Position numbers and translations under genes: made by a program | Source: an uncultured Tepidimonas sp. | Lineage (GTDB): Bacteria; Pseudomonadota; Gammaproteobacteria; Burkholderiales; Burkholderiaceae_C | Assembly: GCA_937949455.1 (NCBI GenBank) | Contig: CALEDU010000116.1 | Coordinates: 1-6,086, forward strand | Direction of reading: 5' to 3' | DNA: 6,086 bases | The notes under the pieces: generated by a model | Database searches by the model: none | What the model saw: the letters and a program-made list of their open reading frames with translations, nothing else | What the model was told of the DNA's origin: nothing | Shown here: positions 1 to 5,618 of the stretch, one piece after another | Layout: every line of letters begins with the position of its first letter | Position numbering within the stretch: position 1 is the stretch's first letter

Positions 1-496
1 CGTCGTCGCGCAGGGCGTACCAGCCGGGCTGGGCGCGCCGATCTACGACCGCCTGGACGCCGACATCGCGCACGCGATGATGGGCCTCAACGCCGTCAAG
101 GGCGTGGAAATCGGCGACGGCTTTGCCAGCGTCGCGCAGCGTGGCAGCGAGCATGGTGACGGCATCACCCCGCAGGGCTTTCTATCCAACCATGCGGGTG
201 GGGTGCTGGGGGGCATCAGCACGGGGCAAGACATCGTCGTTACGCTGGCTATCAAGCCGACCAGTTCCATCCTCGTGCCGCGGCCATCCATCGATACCGA
301 GGGTGAGCCGACGCAGGTCATCACCAAAGGGCGACACGACCCATGTGTTGGCATTCGGGCCGTGCCGATCGTAGAAGCGCTGCTTGCGATCGTCCTGATG
401 GATCATGCGCTGCGCCACCGCGCGCAGTGCGGGGATGTGCGCGTCACCCCCGGGCCGGTCGCGGCCGAGGCGCCGGGCGGCGTATCCCGTTCATGA
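1..496 (+). CDS. aroC: Chorismate synthase, C-terminal part (5' truncated by window edge)
   Basis: Chorismate synthase is the last enzyme of the shikimate pathway. It converts 5-enolpyruvylshikimate-3-phosphate to chorismate in the cytoplasm using reduced FMN. The first full codon is at position 2, and 164 residues are visible out of roughly 360 for the family. Seen in the sequence: [24 protein letters not shown] near the start of the fragment (split here as [10 protein letters not shown] and [14 protein letters not shown]), [21 protein letters not shown], and the family signature [17 protein letters not shown], followed by LAIVLMDH and RAQ. All are hallmark blocks of AroC and appear in the expected order. 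After RAQCGDV there is a short Ala/Pro/Gly-rich tail, which is variable in the family. The stop codon TGA overlaps the ATG of the next gene. Identity is close to certain; only the N-terminal half is missing. Confidence 0.97.
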   Translation, partial: VVAQGVPAGLGAPIYDRLDADIAHAMMGLNAVKGVEIGDGFASVAQRGSEHGDGITPQGFLSNHAGGVLGGISTGQDIVVTLAIKPTSSILVPRPSIDTEGEPTQVITKGRHDPCVGIRAVPIVEALLAIVLMDHALRHRAQCGDVRVTPGPVAAEAPGGVSRS

Positions 497-1683
497 GGGA
501 CGGAGCCCCCGTCGATGCCCGGCGTGGGGGCGGGTTGTGGCCCTTCGCAGCCCTCTCGGCAGGGTATTTTGCGCACATCGGCTTTTTCAATCCGTACCTG
601 CCGCTGTGGTTGCAGGAACTGGGCTATGGCCTGTGGGCGATTGGGCTATTGACTTCGCTGCAGTCGGCAACGCGGCTGTTCGCCCCTTACTTCTGGGGGT
701 GGCTCAGTGATCGCAGCGGCGAGCCGGTGCGCTGGCTGCGGGTGTGTGCTGGCGTGTCGCTGGTGCTGTCGCTGGCCTTATGGTGGCAGCCCATGCCCGT
801 TTGGCTGCCGCTGGTATTGCTGCTGCTGTTCACGCACACCAGCGCCATGATGCCGCTGTCCGAGACGGCGCTGGCGCATGCCGTCAGCGCCTCGGGCGTA
901 TTCGACCCGCGCCGCTACGGCCGCGTGCGCCTGTGGGGGTCCCTGGGCTTTCTGGTGACGGTGCTGGCGGCGGGGGTCTGGTTCGAGCGCCACGGGCTGT
1001 CGAGTTTTCCCTTCTGGGCCAACGCAACGCTGGCGCTGGTGGTGTGGGCAGCGTGGGCCATGCCGCGCTGGCGCGACCCCCCGCATACCCACGGTGCCGA
1101 GAGCGGGCGCATCTGGCCGGTGTTGCGCCAGCCCGTCGTGGCATGGTTTTTTGCGTCCATGTTTTTCCATGTGCTGGCGCACGTTTTCATCTACATCTTC
1201 TTCTCGCTCTATCTGGACCGCCTGGGGTATGGCAAGGGCGTGATCGGTGCGCTGTGGGCCACCGCAGTGGTGGTGGAGATCGCCTGGTTCCTGACCCAGG
1301 GACGCTGGCTGCCGCGCCTGGCACTGGGGCAGTGGTTGGTGCTGGCATCGGCCCTGACGGTGGCGCGCATGGCGGCCACCGCCTGGGGGGCCCAATGGCT
1401 GGGGGTGCTGTTGCTGGCGCAAGCGGTGCATGCCATCGGCTTTGCTGCCCATCACACGGTGTGCATCACTCTCATCAACCGTCACTTTCCGGGACGGCTG
1501 GGTGCGCGGGGGCAGGCCTTGTATTCGCTGATCGGCTATGGCTGTTCTGGGGTCACCGCCGGGGCGCTGGGGGGATGGCTCAGCAGCCACTATGGGTTGA
1601 GCGCCGTGTTCGAGGCTGGCATGATCGCCGCGGCGGCTGCCACGGCGGCGGCAGTAGTGGTACGGCGTTTGGGGGGTGCGTAG
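493..1683 (+). CDS. MFS permease, HcaT/phenylpropionate transporter-like (MFS_1_like)
   Basis: This is a 396-residue, 12-helix-type major facilitator permease of the inner membrane. A short polar N-terminus precedes TM1 (about 15-40), and hydrophobic stretches recur to residue 390. The loop after TM2 carries the MFS motif-A-like [14 protein letters not shown] (69-82). [10 protein letters not shown] (121-130) and [13 protein letters not shown] (141-153) closely resemble the HcaT/LacY-like branch, where YGxVRLWGS is diagnostic. Late in the protein, [10 protein letters not shown] and a [12 protein letters not shown] stretch also fit HcaT. The reading frame is open upstream to 343, but the ATG at 493 is chosen because it overlaps the aroC stop (ATGA) and the upstream residues are only a shadow of aroC. 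No good Shine-Dalgarno sequence precedes it, so translation is probably coupled to aroC. The substrate cannot be read from sequence; HcaT homology suggests an aromatic acid, but many members are uncharacterised. Confidence 0.9.
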   Translation: MRDGAPVDARRGGGLWPFAALSAGYFAHIGFFNPYLPLWLQELGYGLWAIGLLTSLQSATRLFAPYFWGWLSDRSGEPVRWLRVCAGVSLVLSLALWWQPMPVWLPLVLLLLFTHTSAMMPLSETALAHAVSASGVFDPRRYGRVRLWGSLGFLVTVLAAGVWFERHGLSSFPFWANATLALVVWAAWAMPRWRDPPHTHGAESGRIWPVLRQPVVAWFFASMFFHVLAHVFIYIFFSLYLDRLGYGKGVIGALWATAVVVEIAWFLTQGRWLPRLALGQWLVLASALTVARMAATAWGAQWLGVLLLAQAVHAIGFAAHHTVCITLINRHFPGRLGARGQALYSLIGYGCSGVTAGALGGWLSSHYGLSAVFEAGMIAAAAATAAAVVVRRLGGA

Positions 1684-1706
1684 CGGGGCTGGCGGCGCTG
1701 ACGTTG

Positions 1707-1728
1707 TGTTGTGCGACTGTTGTGCGAC
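1707..1728. repeat. Perfect 11-bp tandem duplication
   Basis: The unit TGTTGTGCGAC occurs twice, head to tail and without mismatch (1707-1717 and 1718-1728), in the 58-bp gap between the converging permease and NnrU genes. It has no dyad symmetry, so it is not a terminator stem. It is most simply a replication-slippage duplication. No intrinsic terminator was seen in this gap for either gene. Confidence 0.85.
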
Positions 1729-1741
1729 GGTGGACGAGCGA

Positions 1742-2359
1742 TCAACCGAAGGGGCGCACACCGATCAGCACACCATGTGCCCAGAACGCAAACACCGCCC
1801 ACGCCCCCAGCCCCACAACCACGGTGGCCATCGTCGCTGCCAGCGATGAATTGCGGGCAGCCGGCGGGGCGGCGTCATCCGCAGTGTCGGAAGCGCTATC
1901 GCGCAAACCGGTCGGCGTGCGGTGCCGGGCTGCCCGGTAATCGAGCACCGCCCATGCCAAAAAGCCGCCAAACAGCAGCACATCGGCCAGCGTGCCGTTG
2001 GACAGCAGGTGGGCAAACGCCCACAGCTTGACGGACAGCACCATCGGGTGGCCCAGCCGCGCCTTGATCGCATTGCCCGGAACATAGGCCGCTGCGAGCA
2101 GCACGAAAGCCACCAGCGTCAACAGCGAGGCGGCGTGGCGCGTCCCCACTGGCGGGGACCACAACACGACCGGGGACTGGCGGGCCAGGCCGTACCCCCA
2201 GATGATCAACCCCAGTCCCACCACCGACACCAGGGAGTAGACCGCCTTCCACGCGCCCAGCCCGACGCGGTCGATGGTTTGATTGCGCCAGTCATCGGCC
2301 ACGATGCGCACCGAGTGCACGCCCAAAAACAAAATCATGCCCAGCACCAGCCACTGCAT
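1742..2359 (-). CDS. NnrU family integral membrane protein
   Basis: This 205-residue inner-membrane protein belongs to the NnrU family, named for a gene next to nitrite and nitric oxide reductase genes in denitrifying bacteria. The plant/cyanobacterial carotene isomerase Z-ISO, a haem b protein, is a distant relative. Hydrophobic segments lie at about 1-20, 37-59, 76-95, 108-140 and 174-200. Family blocks visible are LGVHSVRI near the N-terminus, GHPM (103-106) and KLWAFAHLLSNGTLADVLLFG (split as KLWAFAHLLSNG and TLADVLLFG, 111-131). His15, His104 and His117 are candidate haem or metal ligands by analogy with Z-ISO. Residues 141-172 form a polar Ala/Asp-rich linker before the last helix, which looks lineage-specific. 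The start is fixed by an excellent Shine-Dalgarno sequence. It is transcribed away from the DUF2946/receptor pair and converges on the permease gene. Family assignment is firm; the biochemical role is not known. Confidence 0.93.
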   Translation of the reverse strand: MQWLVLGMILFLGVHSVRIVADDWRNQTIDRVGLGAWKAVYSLVSVVGLGLIIWGYGLARQSPVVLWSPPVGTRHAASLLTLVAFVLLAAAYVPGNAIKARLGHPMVLSVKLWAFAHLLSNGTLADVLLFGGFLAWAVLDYRAARHRTPTGLRDSASDTADDAAPPAARNSSLAATMATVVVGLGAWAVFAFWAHGVLIGVRPFG

Positions 2360-2364
2360 CGCGC

Positions 2365-2370
2365 ACCTCC
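2365..2370 (-). promoter_or_regulatory. Shine-Dalgarno sequence of the NnrU gene
   Basis: On the minus strand GGAGGT sits 5 nt upstream of the ATG at 2359. It is a full match to the anti-16S core and decides the start codon. It contrasts with the poor or absent Shine-Dalgarno sequences of the permease, DUF2946 and receptor genes in this window. Confidence 0.85.
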
Positions 2371-2400
2371 GGTCGTTGCTTGTTCACAGGGACACCGCCC

Positions 2401-2406
2401 ATCATA
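2401..2406 (-). promoter_or_regulatory. Candidate -10 element for the NnrU gene
   Basis: The minus strand reads TATGAT (plus-strand ATCATA), five of six matches to the sigma70 -10 consensus. It would place the transcript start near 2394 and give a leader of about 35 nt. No recognisable -35 hexamer lies 16-18 bp upstream, where the sequence is GC-rich, so an activator may be needed or this is chance. Confidence 0.35.
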
Positions 2407-2555
2407 GCCTGCGGCGCGGGGAGGCGGCAGCATCGGCTCGGAGGAGGGCTGCCCTGGCCCCTGGAAGTGCTACGTGCCTCTCATCTTCGGTCTCGGCTGC
2501 CTCCTCGTGCCGTGGCTGACAGGGTGCTGGAACGGGCGCTTGTGGGGCGTTTTCC

Positions 2556-2561
2556 TATAAT
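2556..2561 (+). promoter_or_regulatory. Perfect -10 element for the DUF2946/receptor unit
   Basis: TATAAT is an exact match to the sigma70 -10 consensus and stands out in GC-rich DNA. With the hexamer at -12 to -7, +1 falls at 2568, the A of the DUF2946 ATG. No good -35 is present: the 17-bp spacing position reads CGGGCG, and the nearest TTG (TTGTGG at 2540-2545) is only 10 bp away. This suggests an activator-dependent or weak basal promoter giving a leaderless message. No clear CueR-type dyad was seen around it. Confidence 0.6.
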
Positions 2562-2567
2562 GCCGAG

Positions 2568-2945
2568 ATGCGTTGCGCCACGGCCCCCACCCCACACCGC
2601 CGGCTGGCTTGGTGGGCGCTTTGGCTGGTTCTGTGGGCCAGTGTTGCGCCGGGTATTGCGCAAATTGCCCTGCGCAGTGTCGGTGCCTTGGGGCCGGGCA
2701 TCGAGATTTGCACCAGCACCGGGGTCGTGCAATGGAGCGATGCTTCGTCCGATTCCGATCCAGGCCCGGCCGCTTCGTCCGCCTGCGATTGGTGTCGGCT
2801 GGATGGACATTGGGCGCTGCCATGCCTCGGATTGGGCACGGCCTCGACCCCGCTGTCCCCCATCGTTTTGGGAGACGAGCGGGACACCGGATGGCGGCCA
2901 TGGGCCCCTTGGGAGCGTCCCGCCGTTCGCGGACCACCGCGTTGA
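2568..2945 (+). CDS. DUF2946 family small exported/membrane-anchored protein
   Basis: This 125-residue protein has a basic N-terminus (HRR at 10-12), a single hydrophobic signal anchor (about 13-36), and a periplasmic tail. The tail has EICT..G at 46-52, a CDWC pair at 73-76, His81, and a C-terminal PWERPAVRGPPR. That order (hydrophobic anchor, ICT..G, a CxxC region, Pro/Arg-rich end) is typical of DUF2946, small proteins often found beside TonB receptors and copper or other metal genes. The usual HCxxC is reduced here to CxxC with a His five residues later. The function is unknown; periplasmic metal binding or handling is inference from the Cys/His residues and the neighbour. The ATG at 2568 is the only possible start: an in-frame TGA lies at 2517-2519, no start codon falls between, and the next candidates would cut the anchor. 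There is no upstream Shine-Dalgarno sequence. The copper-type receptor follows 110 bp downstream on the same strand. Confidence 0.8.
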   Translation: MRCATAPTPHRRLAWWALWLVLWASVAPGIAQIALRSVGALGPGIEICTSTGVVQWSDASSDSDPGPAASSACDWCRLDGHWALPCLGLGTASTPLSPIVLGDERDTGWRPWAPWERPAVRGPPR

Positions 2946-2951
2946 CCGATG

Positions 2952-2970
2952 CGCGCCCTCATGGGGCGCG
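2952..2970 (+). terminator. Terminator-like hairpin after the DUF2946 gene
   Basis: CGCGCCC (2952-2958) and GGGCGCG (2964-2970) form a perfect 7-bp all-GC stem with a 5-nt loop, starting 7 nt after the stop codon. Only three consecutive T follow (2976-2978), so it is a weak intrinsic terminator at best. It may act as an attenuator that lowers receptor expression relative to DUF2946, or as a 3'-end stabiliser after processing. Confidence 0.4.
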
Positions 2971-3003
2971 GCCGATTTCCAGGTCATCCCGGTCATTTCA
3001 TGT

Positions 3004-3031
3004 GAGCGGGCGGTAATTGGGCCGCCGGCTC
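3004..3031 (+). promoter_or_regulatory. Inverted repeat in the receptor 5' leader
   Basis: GAGC-G-GGCGG (3004-3013) and CCGCC-G-GCTC (3022-3031) form a 9-bp stem with one G.G mismatch and an 8-nt loop containing TAATT. It ends 24 nt before the receptor ATG at 3056. No T tract follows, so it is not a terminator. It could be an RNA element affecting translation or a DNA operator dyad; the sequence does not decide which. Confidence 0.4.
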
Positions 3032-3055
3032 TGGTCTCCCCGAACGATTTCCATC

Positions 3056-5359
3056 ATGGTGAATTCCCTTTATTCTTCGTCCGTTCATTTCGGCCGCGCT
3101 CGCCGCCGTGCCGTGGCCGCCGCCGCGTTGCTGGCGATGCAAGCGCCCGCCGTTTGGGCCCAAGCACCGCGGTCGGAATCGGTGCCTGCATTGCCCGATG
3201 TCCAGGTCCGTGCCGACCGCGACAGCGTCCTGCCGGGCCCTGCACGTGTGCTGGGCGGCGCCGCCGGCGGCGGTTTTCGTGGCACGGGCTTCGATGTCAG
3301 TGAACTGTTGGCCGATGTGCCCGGCACCTACACCTACCAGGCAGGCGGCGTGTCGCGCCTGCCGGTCGTCCGCGGGCTGGCGGATGAGCGCTTGCGCCTG
3401 CAGATCGATGGCATGGATCTGTATGCAGCCTGCCCCAACCATATGAACACGCCACTGTCGTACCTGGACCCCAGCCAGGTCGAGCGCCTGGAGGTCTGGG
3501 CCGGTATTGCTCCGGTGTCGGCGGGCGGGGATGCCATCGGCGGCGTGGTGGCGGCAGAAACCCCCGCCCCTGCTTTTGCTGCGCCAGGGCAAACCGAAAC
3601 GCGCGGCGACATCGGTGTAAATGCCAGCAGCAACGGCCAAGCCTGGGGCCTGCGGCTGGGGGCCGAGCACGCCACCGACAGGTGGCAGCTGAGCTACCGC
3701 TTTGCCGCTGCGCAGGCCGACAATTACCGCGCAGGCGGGGGGTTCAAGAACTATGATTTCACCGGCCGGGCGGGCCACACCCTGCCGCGCGACGAAGTCG
3801 GCTCCAGCGCTTACCGCACACGCAACCATGTGCTGGGTGCAGCGTTGCAGGATGGCGCTCACCTATGGGAGGCCAAGCTCTATGTCCAGGACATGCCCTT
3901 CCAGCTGTACCCCAACCAGCGCATGGACCTGCTGGGCAACGACAGCGCCAAGCTGAATCTGCGCTACCGGGGGCGCACCGAATGGGGCCGGCTGCAGGCG
4001 AGCCTGTGGCACGAAAAGGTCGAACATGTGATGGACTTTGGCCCCGATAAGCGGTTCTGGTACGGTATGGGTTCTGGCGGGCCCACCAGTGTCCATGGCA
4101 ATCCGTGCAGCCCGATCGGTCCGAACTGCGCGGCTGGTATGCCCATGCGCACCGACAGCACCACAGCGGGGGCCAAGGTGCAAGCCGAGTGGGCATTGGA
4201 GGCCAGCGCAGCCCTGCGCACCGGTGCAGAACTGCACCGCTACCGCCTGGATGATTACTGGCCGCCGTCGGGCGCCGGCATGTGGCCTGGCACATTCTGG
4301 AATATTCGTGACGGTGAGCGCGACCGCGCCGCACTCTACGCCGAGTACCAGTGGCAGCCCGCGCCGTTGTGGACGACCCAAGCAGGCTGGCGCATCGAGC
4401 GGGTGCGCACCGACGCCGGCCCAGCGGTAGGCTACAACCCCAACGGAGGCGGCAATCAAGGGATCGATGCGGCCGCCTTCAATGCGCGCGACCGCCAACG
4501 GCGCTTCACCACCCACGACCTGGTGCTGTCCGCGCGCCACACGCCGCGGCCGACGTTCGAGCTGGAGTTCGGCCTGGCGCACAAAGAACGCGCCCCGGGC
4601 TTGTATGAGTTGTATCCGTGGTCCACTTGGCAAATGGCGGCACTGATGAACAATTTCGTCGGTGATGGCAACGGTTATGTCGGCAACCCCGACCTGCGCA
4701 AAGAGCGCGCCAATACCCTGTCGGCCAGCGCGGACTGGCACGCGCAAGACCGCTCGTGGGCCTTGCGGGTGGCGCCCCATTTGACCCATGTGCGGGACTT
4801 CATCGACGCCGAGCGTTTGCCCAAGCAAGTGGGCCATCAGCGCTTCGTGCTCCTGCGCTATGCCAATGTGTCGGCGCGGCTTTATGGGCTGGATCTGTCA
4901 GGCCACACCACCTTGGCGCGCAACGACACAGGCGAGTGGGGGGTGCGCGGACAGTTGAGCTATCTGAAGGGGCGCAACCGCAGCACCGGCGATGGGCTCT
5001 ATCAAATCCTGCCGCTCCATGCCCGTCTGAGTCTGACACACCGCAGCGGTGCTTGGGACAGCGCAGTGGAGATGGTTGCCGCCCGGGCCAAGACCGATGT
5101 GTCCCAGGTGCGCAACGAGGTCCGCACCCCGGGCTTTGCCTTGCTCAACGTGCGCACGGCATACCGCTTGGGCCGTGGCAAGTTGGAGCTGGGCATCGAC
5201 AACCTGTTCGACCGCCTGTACTACCTGCCCACCGGCGGGGCCTATGTGGGGCAGGGGACCACGATGACCAATCCCACCCCGCCGAATGTGCCGCAGTGGG
5301 GCACCGCTGTACCTGGGCCGGGGCGTACGCTGTGGGTGGCTTACCAACAGAAGTTCTGA
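3056..5359 (+). CDS. TonB-dependent outer-membrane receptor, OprC/NosA copper type
   Basis: This is a 767-residue TonB-dependent receptor that should import its ligand across the outer membrane using TonB-ExbBD energy. A signal peptide is clear: basic GRARRR (13-18), a hydrophobic Ala/Leu core, cleavage probably after VWA (35). DVQVRA (48-53) is a plausible TonB box. The plug spans about 50-170 (LPVVRGL, GGDAIGGVV) and a beta-barrel runs to the terminal Phe767. The OprC copper site is present: ACPNHM supplies Cys126 and Met130 (CxxxM), and EHVMDFG supplies His324 and Met326 (HxM). Other receptor-family blocks are NNFVGDGNGYVGNPDL, the NLFDRLYYLPTGGAYVGQG region, and AVPGPGR near the end. Cys351 and Cys358 sit in a loop before GMPM. 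The frame is open to a TTG at 3017, directly after an in-frame TAA, but the ATG at 3056 gives a normal signal peptide. No Shine-Dalgarno sequence is evident. It probably forms one unit with DUF2946. Copper is the best-supported substrate, not proven. Confidence 0.92.
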   Translation: MVNSLYSSSVHFGRARRRAVAAAALLAMQAPAVWAQAPRSESVPALPDVQVRADRDSVLPGPARVLGGAAGGGFRGTGFDVSELLADVPGTYTYQAGGVSRLPVVRGLADERLRLQIDGMDLYAACPNHMNTPLSYLDPSQVERLEVWAGIAPVSAGGDAIGGVVAAETPAPAFAAPGQTETRGDIGVNASSNGQAWGLRLGAEHATDRWQLSYRFAAAQADNYRAGGGFKNYDFTGRAGHTLPRDEVGSSAYRTRNHVLGAALQDGAHLWEAKLYVQDMPFQLYPNQRMDLLGNDSAKLNLRYRGRTEWGRLQASLWHEKVEHVMDFGPDKRFWYGMGSGGPTSVHGNPCSPIGPNCAAGMPMRTDSTTAGAKVQAEWALEASAALRTGAELHRYRLDDYWPPSGAGMWPGTFWNIRDGERDRAALYAEYQWQPAPLWTTQAGWRIERVRTDAGPAVGYNPNGGGNQGIDAAAFNARDRQRRFTTHDLVLSARHTPRPTFELEFGLAHKERAPGLYELYPWSTWQMAALMNNFVGDGNGYVGNPDLRKERANTLSASADWHAQDRSWALRVAPHLTHVRDFIDAERLPKQVGHQRFVLLRYANVSARLYGLDLSGHTTLARNDTGEWGVRGQLSYLKGRNRSTGDGLYQILPLHARLSLTHRSGAWDSAVEMVAARAKTDVSQVRNEVRTPGFALLNVRTAYRLGRGKLELGIDNLFDRLYYLPTGGAYVGQGTTMTNPTPPNVPQWGTAVPGPGRTLWVAYQQKF

Positions 5360-5365
5360 CCGGCA

Positions 5366-5394
5366 TTGGGCAGGCCGCAACGTCCCGCTAGAAT
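5366..5394 (+). promoter_or_regulatory. Sigma70-like promoter of thiC
   Basis: TTGGGC (5366-5371), a 17-bp spacer, then TAGAAT (5389-5394). The -10 matches five of six consensus bases and the -35 keeps TTG. The predicted start is about 5401, exactly where the TPP aptamer's P1 strand begins, which supports the call. The promoter begins seven bases after the receptor stop codon. Confidence 0.65.
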
Positions 5395-5400
5395 GGGGTT

Positions 5401-5488
5401 TGCTCCGGGGTGTCCATGCGGCGTGGGCTGAGATGGCGCGAGCCAAACCCGTGAACTTGATCCGGTTCATTCCGGCGTAAGGAGAGCA
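5401..5488 (+). promoter_or_regulatory. TPP riboswitch aptamer (THI element)
   Basis: This RNA senses thiamine pyrophosphate and lowers expression of the downstream gene when it is bound. The conserved core is present: CTGAGA (5428-5433), ACCC (5447-5450), GAACTTGATCCGG (5453-5465), and CCGGCGTAAGGA (5472-5483). Pairings found are P1 TGCTC/GAGCA (5401-5405 with 5484-5488), P2 GGGT/ACCC (5408-5411 with 5447-5450), P3a TGGC/GCCA closed by a GCGA tetraloop (5434-5445), and P4 CCGG/CCGG (5462-5465 with 5472-5475). The CTGAGA pyrimidine-binding and GCGTA-type pyrophosphate-binding regions both look intact. It sits directly upstream of thiC, its most common target. Confidence 0.95.
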
Positions 5489-5493
5489 GTTGC

Positions 5494-5561
5494 GCCCAGG
5501 TGGGTGGTTGGGGTAGGAATCCTGGCCGCTCACCCCGCTGGCCCTTTTGGTTACCCTGGGC
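5494..5561 (+). other. Candidate long stem and weak terminator in the riboswitch expression platform
   Basis: GCCCAGG (5494-5500) is perfectly complementary to CCTGGGC (5555-5561). CCAGG (5496-5500) could instead pair with CCTGG (5521-5525). Inside lies GGCCGC (5524-5529) against GC-T-GGCC (5537-5543), followed by TTTT (5545-5548), a weak intrinsic-terminator-like element. These pairings compete, as expected of a switching region, but which one forms was not computed. Confidence 0.35.
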
Positions 5562-5576
5562 TAGTCAGGCGGGCAC

Positions 5577-5608
5577 CCTTCGGAGCATGTTGACCCCCCA
5601 TCCGAAGG
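5577..5608 (+). promoter_or_regulatory. Hairpin sequestering the thiC Shine-Dalgarno sequence
   Basis: CCTTCGGA (5577-5584) and TCCGAAGG (5601-5608) form a perfect 8-bp stem around a 16-nt loop. The 3' arm contains the first four bases (AAGG) of the Shine-Dalgarno AAGGAG (5605-5610), which lies 8 nt from the thiC ATG. Forming this stem should block ribosome entry, so TPP control is probably translational, as is usual for Gram-negative thiC riboswitches. The coupling to the aptamer is inferred. Confidence 0.65.
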
Positions 5609-5618
5609 AGACCGCCCC

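Noticed and set aside
343..492. N-terminal extension of the permease in the open frame
   Set aside because: The residues are polar, Arg/Ala-rich shadow translation of aroC and do not resemble an MFS N-terminus.
2441..2506. GAGGAGG ... CCTCCTC inverted repeat in the divergent intergenic region
   Set aside because: Short arms and a spacer of about 50 nt in GC-rich sequence; no supporting structure.
2942..2970. TTGACC at 2942-2947 as a -35 for the receptor
   Set aside because: The position 17 bp downstream reads GGCGCG, with no -10-like hexamer near.
2982..2996. Direct GGTCAT repeat (2982-2987 and 2991-2996) as an operator
   Set aside because: Only six bases, 9-bp period, no match to a known metal-regulator box; chance is likely.
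3017..3055. TTG at 3017 as the receptor start
   Set aside because: It comes directly after an in-frame TAA, has no Shine-Dalgarno sequence, lies inside the 3004-3031 hairpin, and would add 13 residues before an already complete signal peptide starting at 3056.
2380..3303. Long plus-strand open frame across the divergent intergenic region and DUF2946
   Set aside because: Arg/Pro-rich low-information translation typical of GC-rich shadows; it overlaps DUF2946 and the receptor start in another frame.
2993..4837. Two long open frames on the minus strand opposite the receptor (2993-3862, 3863-4837)
   Set aside because: They mirror the receptor in high-GC DNA, show no recognisable domain, and lie under a convincing plus-strand protein.
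5479..5516. Mini ORF starting at TTG 5490 behind the aptamer's AAGGAG
   Set aside because: AAGGAG here is part of the conserved TPP-binding core and P1, and the ORF stops after eight codons.
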